This document shows, one piece after another, positions 33,790 to 41,539 of a stretch of 64,000 bases of DNA. Made by a program: the position numbers and the translations under genes. Position 1 is the first letter of the stretch; every line of letters begins with the position of its first letter. Origin of the DNA: Kribbella pratensis (GTDB lineage Bacteria > Actinomycetota > Actinomycetes > Propionibacteriales > Kribbellaceae); the NCBI RefSeq assembly GCF_004365355.1, contig NZ_SODP01000005.1, positions 62,001 through 126,000 of the forward strand. Direction: 5' to 3'. Under the pieces are notes generated by a model. It saw only the letters and a program-made list of their open reading frames with translations, ran no database searches and was not told where the DNA came from.

Positions 33790-34668
33790 GTGGAGACTTC
33801 GGTGCCCGGCGGTCTGCGGATCGGTGCGTTGAGCAAGCGCGCCGGCGTCAGTGAGCACGTCCTCCGTGCCTGGGAGACCAGGTACGGGCTGCTGTCGCCG
33901 ACCCGTTCGGCCGGCGGCTACCGGCTGTACTCGGAGAGCGACGTACGCCGGGTGCAGCGCATGCGGGCCTTCCTCGCCCAGGGACTGTCCGCGGCCGAGG
34001 CGGCGCGCGCCGTGCTGGCCGAACGCTCGACCTTGGCTGCCGACCCGGTCTCCGTACGCAAGGCCGAGGCCGGCGGCGTAGCCAACCTGAGAGCGGCGCT
34101 GGACGAGTTGGACGAGCGGGCGGCGCACCACGTGCTGGACGAACTGTTCGGCGCGCTGACCATCGAGGCTGTCATCCGGGACGTGCTGATTCCTTACCTG
34201 CACGACCTGGGTGACCGATGGGGCCGGGGAGAGGTGAGCGTCGGGCAGGAGCACTTCGCCAGCAACCTGATCCGGTCCCGGCTCGCGGGCCTGGCTCCTG
34301 GGTGGGGTGGGGGCCAGGGTCCGCGGGCGCTACTGGCGTGTCCGCCCGGTGAGCTACACGACATCGCTCTGCTGTCCTTCGGACTGGTACTGCGGCGGTC
34401 CGGCTGGCGGGTGATCTACCTCGGTGCGGATTCGCCGATGGCCGATGTGGAACACGCCGCCACGGTGCTCGGACCTGAGCTGGTGATGCTGTCCGCGTCC
34501 GACTCCGCACGCTTCGACTCTGTCCACCCCCAACTCGTCCGGCTGGCGCAAACCACGTCCCTTGCGCTGGCCGGACCAGGCGCCTCCTCCGAGCTTGCGG
34601 CTGCCGTCGGTGCGCAGTACGTCGACGGCGACCCGGTGACCGCTGCCGAGCAATGGACCAACCGATGA
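33790..34668 (+). CDS. carH: CarH/LitR-type MerR repressor with cobalamin-binding photoreceptor domain
   Basis: 292 residues. A MerR winged helix occupies 9-75 (IGALSKRAGVSEHVLRAWET, GGYRLYSESDVRRV). The helical bundle and Rossmann B12 domain follow (95-290). The CarH fingerprint W-x9-E-H is present as W144, E154, H155, and H190 (ELHDIALL) lies 46 residues after W144, the same spacing as the Co-binding H177 and W131 in Thermus CarH. In such proteins adenosylcobalamin drives a DNA-binding tetramer in the dark, and light breaks it. Residue 145 is Gly where Thermus CarH has His132, the second ligand of the light state. It probably represses both flanking operons. Confidence 0.9.
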   Translation: METSVPGGLRIGALSKRAGVSEHVLRAWETRYGLLSPTRSAGGYRLYSESDVRRVQRMRAFLAQGLSAAEAARAVLAERSTLAADPVSVRKAEAGGVANLRAALDELDERAAHHVLDELFGALTIEAVIRDVLIPYLHDLGDRWGRGEVSVGQEHFASNLIRSRLAGLAPGWGGGQGPRALLACPPGELHDIALLSFGLVLRRSGWRVIYLGADSPMADVEHAATVLGPELVMLSASDSARFDSVHPQLVRLAQTTSLALAGPGASSELAAAVGAQYVDGDPVTAAEQWTNR

Positions 34669-36137
34669 GCCGGGTTCTCGTGACCGGAGCGACCGGCTAC
34701 ATCGGCGGCCGGCTGGTGCCGGAGCTGCTCGCCGCGGGGTACGACGTCCGCGTTCTGGCCCGGAATCCGCAGCGGCTCGACGGGCGTCCGTGGCGGAGCC
34801 GGATCGACGTGGTCGAGGGTGATGCCTCCGACCCGGCCGTGCTGACCAGGGCACTGGACTGCGTCGACGTCGCGTACTACCTGATCCACTCGATGGGCAC
34901 CGGCCGGCGGTTCGAGGAGCGCGACCGGCGTACGGCGCTGGCGTTCGGCGCGGCCAGCCGCGAGTCCGGTGTCGGGCGGATCGTGTACTTGGGCGGTCTG
35001 CACCCCGAGGGCGAGGAGTTGTCGCCGCATCTGGGCTCTCGCCGTGAGGTGGGAGAGATCCTCCTGGCCAGCGGCGTACCGACGACAGTGCTGCAGGCGG
35101 CGGTGATCATCGGCTCCGGGTCCGCCTCGTTCGAGATGCTGCGCTACCTGACCGAGCGGCTGCCGGTGATGGTGACGCCGCGCTGGCTGGACACGCGGAT
35201 CCAGCCGATCGCGGTTCGCGACGTACTGCACTACCTCGTCGGATCCGCCCGGATGCCGATCGAGGTGAACCAGGGCTTCGACATCGGTGGACCGGACGTG
35301 CTGACGTACCGCGCGATGATGCAGCGGTACGCCGCCGTTGCGGGCCTGCGTCCGCGCCGGATCAGGACGGTGCCGTTGCTGACTCCCAGCCTGTCCAGTC
35401 ATTGGGTCGGTCTGGTCACGCCGGTGCCTAGTGGCATCGCACGGCCGCTGGTCGACAGCCTGGTGCACGAGGTCGTCTGCAAGAACCACGACATCGACAA
35501 GTACGTCGAGCCGCGTCCGTCCGGCGGGATCGGGTTCGACCGCGCGGTCGCGCTCGCACTGAAGAAGGTGCACGACCTGGACGTCAGTACGTCGTGGGCG
35601 TCCGCTTCGACACTCGGTGCGCCGAGCGATCCGTTGCCGAGCGACCCGGACTGGTCGGGCGGCTCGCTGTACGTCGACGAACGCGACTGTGCGGTCGATG
35701 CGTCACCGGAGCGGCTCTGGAAGGTCATCGAGGGCATCGGGGGTCGCCGCGGCTGGTACTCGTGGCGCCTGGGCTGGTGGACCCGCGGACTGCTCGACCG
35801 GATCGTCGGTGGGCCCGGGCTGCGGCGCGGCCGGTTGCACCCGGACACGTTGTCGGTCGGCGATCCGCTCGACTGGTGGCGGGTCGAGACGCTCGAGCGC
35901 GGCCGGTTGCTGCGGCTGCGCGCCGAGATGCGGTTGCCGGGGGAGGCCTGGCTCGAGCTGCGGGCCGGGACCGACGAACACGGACGCACGCTGTTCCGGC
36001 AGCGCGCGCTGTTCCATCCCCGGGGTCTGCTCGGGGAGCTGTACTGGGCGGCCATCCGGCCGTTCCACGACGTCGTCTTCGGCGGCATGCAGCGCAACAT
36101 CGCGCACGCCGCCGAACGAGCCGAGGAGGCCCGATGA
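34665..36137 (+). CDS. NAD(P)-binding SDR with C-terminal DUF2867
   Basis: 490 residues. Residues about 1-310 are an atypical extended SDR: VLVTGATGYIGGRLVPELL, then VVEGDASDP, and YYLIHSMGTG. The C-terminal about 330-480 is DUF2867, a START-like domain: YSWRLGWWTRGLLDRIVGGPG is its usual WG/LRRGR block. Such proteins recur beside LitR/CarH regulators; the substrate is unknown but a hydrophobic lipid or isoprenoid fits the START-like fold. ATG 34665 overlaps the carH stop (ATGA). Confidence 0.88.
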   Translation: MSRVLVTGATGYIGGRLVPELLAAGYDVRVLARNPQRLDGRPWRSRIDVVEGDASDPAVLTRALDCVDVAYYLIHSMGTGRRFEERDRRTALAFGAASRESGVGRIVYLGGLHPEGEELSPHLGSRREVGEILLASGVPTTVLQAAVIIGSGSASFEMLRYLTERLPVMVTPRWLDTRIQPIAVRDVLHYLVGSARMPIEVNQGFDIGGPDVLTYRAMMQRYAAVAGLRPRRIRTVPLLTPSLSSHWVGLVTPVPSGIARPLVDSLVHEVVCKNHDIDKYVEPRPSGGIGFDRAVALALKKVHDLDVSTSWASASTLGAPSDPLPSDPDWSGGSLYVDERDCAVDASPERLWKVIEGIGGRRGWYSWRLGWWTRGLLDRIVGGPGLRRGRLHPDTLSVGDPLDWWRVETLERGRLLRLRAEMRLPGEAWLELRAGTDEHGRTLFRQRALFHPRGLLGELYWAAIRPFHDVVFGGMQRNIAHAAERAEEAR

Positions 36138-36571
36138 TCGTCATCGAACGTGAAGTGGTCGTCGCAGCCGATCCCGGGCGGGTCTTCGACTACCTCGCCG
36201 ACTTCCGCAGTACGGAGGAATGGGATCCCGGCACGGTCCGGACCGTGCTGCTGCAGGGCGACGGCGGAATCGGTACGACGTACCGCAACACCTCACGCTT
36301 CGCCGGCCGGGAGACCGAGCTGATCTACGAGGTCGTGGAACGCATTCGGCCGGATCGCATCGTTCTGCGGGGTGAGAACCGCACAGTCGTTGCCCACGAC
36401 ACCATGTCGTTCAGCACCGATGCGCACCTCACCCGGGTCACCTATCGCGCCGAGTTCCAGCTCAAAGGCCTGGCCCGGTTGGCGGAACCCTTCTTCCGCA
36501 AGCCGTTCGACCGGCTCGGTGAGGAAGCCGAGCAGGGGCTGCGCGACGCTTTGGGGAAGCTGGCGGCATGA
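36134..36571 (+). CDS. SRPBCC/START-like ligand-binding protein
   Basis: 145 residues. VIEREVVVAADPGRVFDYLA at the N terminus and the long C-terminal helix PFFRKPFDRLGEEAEQGLRD are the ends of a Bet v1-like SRPBCC fold, a hydrophobic cavity for small lipophilic molecules. It overlaps both neighbours by 4 nt (ATGA on each side), so it is made in step with the two SDR proteins and may deliver or hold their substrate. No catalytic residues are recognised. Confidence 0.85.
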   Translation: MIVIEREVVVAADPGRVFDYLADFRSTEEWDPGTVRTVLLQGDGGIGTTYRNTSRFAGRETELIYEVVERIRPDRIVLRGENRTVVAHDTMSFSTDAHLTRVTYRAEFQLKGLARLAEPFFRKPFDRLGEEAEQGLRDALGKLAA

Positions 36572-37506
36572 GCATGCTGGATACGCTCCTGGACCGGACG
36601 GTCATCCCTGGCTACAGCAAGCTGGGCTATCGGCTCCGCAGGCGGAACTGGCCCGACAACGACCCCGCACGCGACGCCCTGCAAGGCAAGACTGTCGTGG
36701 TCACCGGTGCGCGCAGCGGGCTGGGCAAAGCCACCGCATCCGGACTCGCCGGGCTGGGCGCCACCGTCCACCTCGTGGTCCGCGACGCCGGCAAGGCTGC
36801 CGGTGCGGTCGCGGATCTGCGCGGTGAGGTCCCCGACGCCAGGTTTGTGGTCGACGAGTGCGACATCTCCGACCTGGACGCCGTACGCCGCTATGCCGGC
36901 GGACTGAGCGAGCCGATCCACGCGCTGATCCACAACGCCGGCGTCATGCCGCCGAAGCGCACCGAATCACCCCAGGGCCACGAGCTGACGCTGGCCACCC
37001 ACGTGCTCGGTCCGCTCCTGCTGACAGAGCTCTTGAAACCCCTGCTGGTGAACGGCCGCGTCGTCTTCGTCGCATCCGGAGGCATGTACACGCAGCAGCT
37101 GCCGACCGACGATCCGGAGTACCGCCACGGCACCTACCGAGGTGCGACCGCCTATGCGCGGTCCAAACGCATCCAGGTAGCACTGACCCCACTCCTGGCC
37201 ACCGAGCTGGCCCCCACCTTCGTAGCCACCATGCACCCCGGCTGGTCCGAAACCCCAGGCCTGACGGATTCCCTCCCAGGCTTCACCCGCCTGACGAAGC
37301 ACCTGCTGCGAACACCAGCCGAAGGAGCCGACACCACCATCTGGCTGGCAGCCACCGAACCAAAACCCCCCACAGGCCAGTTCTGGCACGACCGCGAACC
37401 CCGCCCCACCCACTACCTCACCCGAACCCAGGAATCCGACGGCGACCGCCGCAAGATCTGGGCTTACTGCCGAGCAGCCGCAGGCATCCAGCCTGAAGCT
37501 GGGTGA
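36568..37506 (+). CDS. SDR-family oxidoreductase (retinol-dehydrogenase-like)
   Basis: 312 residues. VVVTGARSGLGKATASGLAG binds NAD(P), HNAG is at about 125, a Ser in VASGGMY and YARSK give the catalytic set, and HPGWSETPG follows as in retinol dehydrogenase/DHRS-like SDRs. An N-terminal extension of about 40 residues (LLDRTVIPGYSKLGYRLRRR) precedes the fold and may dock at membranes. It is the last gene of the carH operon, with ATGA overlap. Lipophilic alcohol or ketone substrates are plausible. Confidence 0.88.
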   Translation: MSMLDTLLDRTVIPGYSKLGYRLRRRNWPDNDPARDALQGKTVVVTGARSGLGKATASGLAGLGATVHLVVRDAGKAAGAVADLRGEVPDARFVVDECDISDLDAVRRYAGGLSEPIHALIHNAGVMPPKRTESPQGHELTLATHVLGPLLLTELLKPLLVNGRVVFVASGGMYTQQLPTDDPEYRHGTYRGATAYARSKRIQVALTPLLATELAPTFVATMHPGWSETPGLTDSLPGFTRLTKHLLRTPAEGADTTIWLAATEPKPPTGQFWHDREPRPTHYLTRTQESDGDRRKIWAYCRAAAGIQPEAG

Positions 37507-37565
37507 CTGCCGCCAGCCACGAGACCAACCATTCCGCAGGCGCAGACGCCGGACATACGGGGGGT

Positions 37566-37613
37566 CCGGGGGGCGAAGCCCCTCCGGCCGGGGTGTGGGG
37601 GCTTGGCCCCCAC
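37566..37613. terminator. Two tandem GC-rich hairpins after the carH operon
   Basis: Hairpin 1: CCGG-GGGGC, loop GAA, GCCCC-t-CCGG (37566-37587, one-base bulge). Hairpin 2: GTGGGGGC, loop TTG, GCCCCCAC (37595-37613), a perfect 8-bp stem. They lie 60-107 nt after the final SDR stop. Neither has a plus-strand U-tract. They likely end the carH operon and back up the tRNA terminator from the other side. Confidence 0.55.
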
Positions 37614-37623
37614 AAAACACAAC

Positions 37624-37664
37624 GGCCGATCCAGGTTCGCGCTCTCCGCGAACACAGATCGGCC
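37624..37664 (-). terminator. Intrinsic terminator of tRNA-Arg
   Basis: GGCCGATC (37624-37631) pairs with GATCGGCC (37657-37664) and, inside, GTTCGCG (37635-37641) with CGCGAAC (37647-37653), giving 15 base pairs with a 3x3 internal loop and CTCTC loop. On the minus strand it starts 10 nt after the tRNA 3' end and is followed by GTTGTGTTTTG, a U-rich run, as expected of a Rho-independent terminator. Confidence 0.8.
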
Positions 37665-37674
37665 AGATCGGTCG

Positions 37675-37746
37675 CGCCCCCGGCAGGATTCGAACCTGCG
37701 CACCCGCCTCCGGAGGGCGGTGCTCTATCCCCTGAGCTACGGGGGC
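37675..37746 (-). tRNA. tRNA-Arg (anticodon CCG)
   Basis: On the minus strand the acceptor strands GCCCCCG and CGGGGGC pair fully; the D arm is GCTC/GAGC, the anticodon stem CCGCC/GGCGG encloses CTCCGGA (anticodon CCG, reading CGG codons), and the T arm GCAGG-TTCGAAT-CCTGC is canonical. The length is 72 nt with a 4-nt variable loop and no encoded CCA. Confidence 0.95.
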
Positions 37747-37937
37747 TCAGGAACGTGCAGAACAGTAGCAGGAAGTTCGCTCAAATCCCGAATCAGGCCC
37801 GCCGTGTCCGGGGCCGGGCCGATCGTCGTACGGGGGAGCCCTGAGCGGACCCTGGAAGGCGGGTGCGGCGGGATCGGATCGGGCATGGGCACCGTCATAG
37901 TGGTCGTAAGGCACAACAGTGGAAAGGAACGCTACTC

Positions 37938-38123
37938 ATGGCTAGCTCTCTGGTCCGCCCGTCAAATGATCGCTGGATCGGCGGTGTCTGTTCCGGACTC
38001 GCTCGCCGGTTTGGTATCTCGTCCAACACGATGCGCCTGATCTTCGTGGTCAGCTGCCTCCTGCCCGGCCCGCAGTTCCTGATCTACATCGTCCTGTGGA
38101 TCCTGATGCCCTCGGAGCGCTGA
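37938..38123 (+). CDS. PspC-domain small membrane protein
   Basis: 61 residues, entirely a PspC domain: RPSNDRWIGGVCSGLARRFG, then NTMRLIFVVSCLLPGPQFLIYIVLW as a hydrophobic segment and a final LMPSER. Such proteins sit in the membrane and are linked to envelope stress signalling, although actinobacterial stand-alone copies are uncharacterised. ATG 37938 follows GGAAAGGAA. The 190 bp before it (37747-37937) hold no other gene; only GATCGGATCGG-like GC-rich sequence and a possible CATAGT -10 are seen. Confidence 0.88.
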   Translation: MASSLVRPSNDRWIGGVCSGLARRFGISSNTMRLIFVVSCLLPGPQFLIYIVLWILMPSER

Positions 38124-38166
38124 CCCTCCGGCAACCCACGCCGCGCCGCATGGCAACCTGCTCTGC

Positions 38167-38694
38167 ATGAGAGCAGGCAGCTGGCGAACGGCCGTAACGG
38201 CAGCCGTCCTGCTGCTCACGAGCAGCGTGGTGGGCGGCTGCCAGGTCGGTCCCGCGCCGCCGGCCGCCGCCGTACTGCGTACTGGCGCACCGCCCTGGGA
38301 TGCCCCGCGGGATGCGGTCTCGTACATCGACAAGGCGGGCTTCGAACGCCTCCCACTCGACTTCTCCGGCCCCGCGCCGTACACCGTGCACATCGCGGTC
38401 AGCGTGGACGGCAAACCGGTCCAGGTCCCGGCCGGCATCGGCATCGACAAGCTCCGCGCCGAGCAGGCCGCCGTACACACCCACACCACCGACGGCCTGG
38501 TCTGGGTCGAGGCCAAAACCACCTCCGACCACCCCACCCTCGCCCAGTTCTTCACCCTCTGGGGCATCAGGTACGACGCCACCTGCCTCGCCGACGCCTG
38601 CAAGAGCCTCAAGATCACGCTCAACGGCACACCCGCCCCCTGGGACACCGCACTGACTCCGAAAGCGAAGATCACCATCACAGTGCGTCACTGA
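38167..38694 (+). CDS. Putative lipoprotein of unknown function
   Basis: 175 residues. VTAAVLLLTSSVVGGC is a lipoprotein signal, with Cys25 the likely lipidated residue. The mature part has a repeating strand pattern: YTVHIAVSVDGKPVQVP, HTHTTDGLVWVEAK and ITLNGTPAPWD. The HTHxxDGxxxVE block resembles a cupredoxin-like or immunoglobulin-like surface domain found in other actinobacterial lipoproteins. Two Cys (CLADAC) could form a disulfide. No function can be given. Confidence 0.7.
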   Translation: MRAGSWRTAVTAAVLLLTSSVVGGCQVGPAPPAAAVLRTGAPPWDAPRDAVSYIDKAGFERLPLDFSGPAPYTVHIAVSVDGKPVQVPAGIGIDKLRAEQAAVHTHTTDGLVWVEAKTTSDHPTLAQFFTLWGIRYDATCLADACKSLKITLNGTPAPWDTALTPKAKITITVRH

Positions 38695-38748
38695 AATGCA
38701 ATCATTCGTCGCCTCTTCTGCTAGCATCGGGTGCAGAGGAGGTGATCG

Positions 38749-38991
38749 ATGATGGCAGCGATCACGGTGCGAAATCTGGATGATCACATCAAACAGCGGC
38801 TGCGGGTCCGAGCCGCACGGCACGGACGGTCGATGGAGGCCGAGGTGCGAGCCATCCTCGTCGATGCCGTCGGCGAAGACGAGCCCAAGAATCTTCTGAT
38901 GGCACTGCACGAGCGGTTCGCCGAGCTCGGCGGCGTCGATCTCGACATTCCGCCGCGGAACAGCGCCCCGAGGATCGTGGAATTCGACTGA
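38749..38991 (+). CDS. FitA/VapB-type ribbon-helix-helix antitoxin
   Basis: 80 residues. ITVRNLDDHIKQRLRVRAAR followed by HGRSMEAEVRAIL is an Arc/RHH fold of the FitA (plasmid stability) type. The C-terminal third is a flexible tail (GGVDLDIPPRNSAPRIVEF) that would plug the PIN active site. GAGGAGG lies just before ATG 38749. It overlaps the toxin gene by 1 nt (TGATG). It should bind its own promoter together with the toxin. Confidence 0.9.
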   Translation: MMAAITVRNLDDHIKQRLRVRAARHGRSMEAEVRAILVDAVGEDEPKNLLMALHERFAELGGVDLDIPPRNSAPRIVEFD

Positions 38992-39404
38992 TGATCGTGT
39001 TCGACACCAACGTCGTCTCAGAACTGATGAAGGCGACGCCGGATGAGGCGGTGCTGAGCTGGGCCTTGGCGCACAAGGAATACGGCATGTACACGACCGC
39101 AATCACTGTGGCCGAGATCCGGCTGGGAATCGAGCAGATGCCGGACGGCCGGCGGAAGACGCGGATGGCGGAGGCCGCGGGCGAGGCCTTCACGGCGTTC
39201 TCCGCCACCGTCCTGCCGTTCGACGTCGTAGCCGCTGTGCTCTATCCGCAGGTGGTCGTCGGCCGGTTCAGAGCCGGGTTGCCGATTGACGACGCGGACG
39301 CGAAGATCGCCGCGATCTGCCGGATTGTGGATGCGACCTTGGCGACGCGGAACACCGAGGACTTCGCCGGGACCGGCATCCGGCTCGTCAACCCTTGGGA
39401 GTAG
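38991..39404 (+). CDS. PIN-domain ribonuclease toxin (FitB/VapC type)
   Basis: 137 residues. The PIN acidic residues are visible: D5 (IVFDTNVVSELM), E45 (ITVAEIRLGI), and D103/D105 (PIDDADAKIAAI), plus D124 near the end (NTEDF). The FitB-like start is typical. It probably cleaves RNA, often tRNA, when freed from its antitoxin. Translation is coupled to the antitoxin. The module sits between a lipoprotein and the argS region without mobile-element marks. Confidence 0.92.
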   Translation: MIVFDTNVVSELMKATPDEAVLSWALAHKEYGMYTTAITVAEIRLGIEQMPDGRRKTRMAEAAGEAFTAFSATVLPFDVVAAVLYPQVVVGRFRAGLPIDDADAKIAAICRIVDATLATRNTEDFAGTGIRLVNPWE

Positions 39405-39452
39405 TCCGAGCTGCCGAGCACTGCCCGGTTTCGTTCGGGGCACCGGGTCGCT

Positions 39453-39818
39453 GTGAGGGTGTTGAGTGTGCGGTGGATCGGTGTGGCGACGCGGGACTAC
39501 CAGGAGATGTTCGAGTTCCTCCGCGGCGTGCTGGGGCTCGACCTGGTGTTCGCGGAGGAGACGACCGCCGAGTTCTCGACGGCCGAAGGCGACACCGTGC
39601 AGATCATGGCTCCCGGCGACCGGTTCTTCGGGTTCTTCGACGAGTACGCGGGTGGGCCGGTGCCGCTCTTCGAGGTTGACGATGTGCACGCTGCCACCGA
39701 GGAGCTCCGGCGGCGCGGGATCGAGCTGGTGGGGCCGCCGGGGGCGGACGAGAAGTGGGAGTGGATCAACGTCCGGGCGCCGGACGGGAACCTGTACGAG
39801 CTCGCCGGCCGGCGCTGA
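39453..39818 (+). CDS. VOC-family protein
   Basis: 121 residues. VRWIGVATRDYQEMFEFLRG opens the first module, and VRAPDGNLYELAGRR closes the second, with Glu as a possible metal ligand. The GTG at 39453 follows a GAGG-like purine run. It may be a resistance or isomerase protein; no context supports a choice. A 62-bp gap separates it from argS. Confidence 0.82.
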   Translation: MRVLSVRWIGVATRDYQEMFEFLRGVLGLDLVFAEETTAEFSTAEGDTVQIMAPGDRFFGFFDEYAGGPVPLFEVDDVHAATEELRRRGIELVGPPGADEKWEWINVRAPDGNLYELAGRR

Positions 39819-39880
39819 TCGCGTACCGGGCTGTGGATAGCGAGTCAAGGGTTTGGGCGCAGGCCCATTAGGCTGAGGCG

Positions 39881-41539
39881 GTGACTCCGGAACAGCTCGC
39901 TGAGAAGATCCTGCAGGCCCTGGCCGCGCTCGCCGACGACGGCGCCATCACCGTCGAGGGCGGGCTGCCGCGCGAGCTGAAGGTCGAGCGCCCCAAGAAC
40001 CCCGAGCACGGGGACTACGCCACCAACGTCGCGATGCAGCTCGGCAAGCGTGCCGGGATGAATCCGCGGCAGTTCGCCGAGCTGCTCGCCGCCCGGCTCC
40101 GCGACGACGAGGCGATCACCGCGGTGGACATCGCCGGACCGGGGTTCATCAACCTCCGGGTCGCTGCCGACGCCCAGGGCAAGGTCGCGCAGGCGATCCT
40201 CGACGCGGGCCCGACGTACGGCACGGGCGACAGCCTGCAGGGCCGCACGATCAACGTCGAGTTCATCTCGGCCAACCCGACCGGCCCGCTGCACCTCGGC
40301 CACACCCGCTGGGCTGCCGTCGGTGACGCGCTCGCCCGGGTGCTGTCCGCCGCGGGCGCGAGCGTGACCCGCGAGTTCTACATCAACGACCGCGGCAACC
40401 AGATGGACAAGTTCGGCGCCAGCCTGCAGGCGGCCGCGCACGGGCAGCCGATCCCCGAGGACGGCTACCACGGGGAGTACATCCTCGACCTGGCCAAGCA
40501 GATCGTCGCCGAGGTGCCCGGGATCACCGAACTGCCGGACGACGAGCAGCTGATCGCGTTCCGCGAGGCGGGGTACGAGCGCCAGCTCAAGGAGCAGCAG
40601 TCCCAGCTCGAGCACTTCCGGACCAAGTTCGACGTGTGGTTCTCCGAGCGCAGCCTGCACGAGCAGGACGGCGTCGGCCACGCGATCCAGAAGCTCCGCG
40701 AGCAAGGCCATCTGTACGACGCGGACGACGCGTTGTGGATGCGGACCACGGACTTCGCCGACGACAAGGACCGCGTGCTGATCCGCTCGAACGGCGAGCC
40801 GACGTACTTCGCCTCCGACGCGGCCTACTACGTGAACAAGCGCGAGCGCGGTTTCGAGACCTGCGTCTACATGCTCGGCGCGGACCACCACGGCTACGTG
40901 AACCGGCTGAAGGCGATCGCGGCCTGCGCCGGCGACGACCCCGAGCACAACATCGAGATCCTGATCGGCCAGCTGGTGAAGATCCTCAAGGGCGGCGAGG
41001 AGATGAAGCTGTCCAAGCGGGCCGGCACGATCGTCACGCTCGCCGAGCTGGTCGAGGAGGGCGGCGTCGACGCCCTGCGCTACACGCTCTGCCGCTACCC
41101 GACCGACTCGCCGCTGACCCTGGACATCGAGGAGATGACCCGCCAGGCCAGCGAGAACCCGGTGTACTACGTGCAGTACGCGCACGCCAGGCTGGCCTCG
41201 ATCCTGCGCAACGCGGACGAGCTCGGCATCAAGCTGGACGAGTTCGACCCGGGCCTGCTCAGCCACGAGCGCGAGGGCGACCTGCTCCGCGCGCTGGCCG
41301 AGTTCCCGCGCGTCGTCGCGACTGCTGCCGAGCTGCGCGAACCGCACCGAATCGCGCGGTACCTGGAAGACACGGCGTCGGCGTTCCACAAGTTCTACGA
41401 CAGCTGCCGCGTGCTGCCGCGCGGCGACGAGGAGGTCGAGCCGGTGCACAAGGCTCGCCTGACCCTGGTCTCCGCGACCCGGACCGTGTTCGCCAACGGG
41501 CTCGACCTGCTCGGCGTCTCCGCACCGGAGCGGATGTGA
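39881..41539 (+). CDS. argS: Arginyl-tRNA synthetase
   Basis: 552 residues, class I. The Arg-S N-terminal domain (1-85) contains EHGDYATNVAMQLGK. The HIGH-type motif is HLGHT (about 137-141) after ISANPTGPL, and MKLSKRAG (about 374-381) is the KMSKS-like loop. The C-terminal DALR anticodon-binding domain (about 430-552) includes YYVQYAHARLASILR. It charges tRNA-Arg. GTG 39881. The stop overlaps lysA (GTGA); argS-lysA linkage is classical for actinobacteria and leads the threonine branch genes. Confidence 0.97.
   Translation: MTPEQLAEKILQALAALADDGAITVEGGLPRELKVERPKNPEHGDYATNVAMQLGKRAGMNPRQFAELLAARLRDDEAITAVDIAGPGFINLRVAADAQGKVAQAILDAGPTYGTGDSLQGRTINVEFISANPTGPLHLGHTRWAAVGDALARVLSAAGASVTREFYINDRGNQMDKFGASLQAAAHGQPIPEDGYHGEYILDLAKQIVAEVPGITELPDDEQLIAFREAGYERQLKEQQSQLEHFRTKFDVWFSERSLHEQDGVGHAIQKLREQGHLYDADDALWMRTTDFADDKDRVLIRSNGEPTYFASDAAYYVNKRERGFETCVYMLGADHHGYVNRLKAIAACAGDDPEHNIEILIGQLVKILKGGEEMKLSKRAGTIVTLAELVEEGGVDALRYTLCRYPTDSPLTLDIEEMTRQASENPVYYVQYAHARLASILRNADELGIKLDEFDPGLLSHEREGDLLRALAEFPRVVATAAELREPHRIARYLEDTASAFHKFYDSCRVLPRGDEEVEPVHKARLTLVSATRTVFANGLDLLGVSAPERM

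Noticed and set aside
39819-39880. T-box or attenuator ahead of argS/thr genes
   Set aside because: The 62-bp gap is too short and no leader peptide with Arg, Lys or Thr codons is visible.
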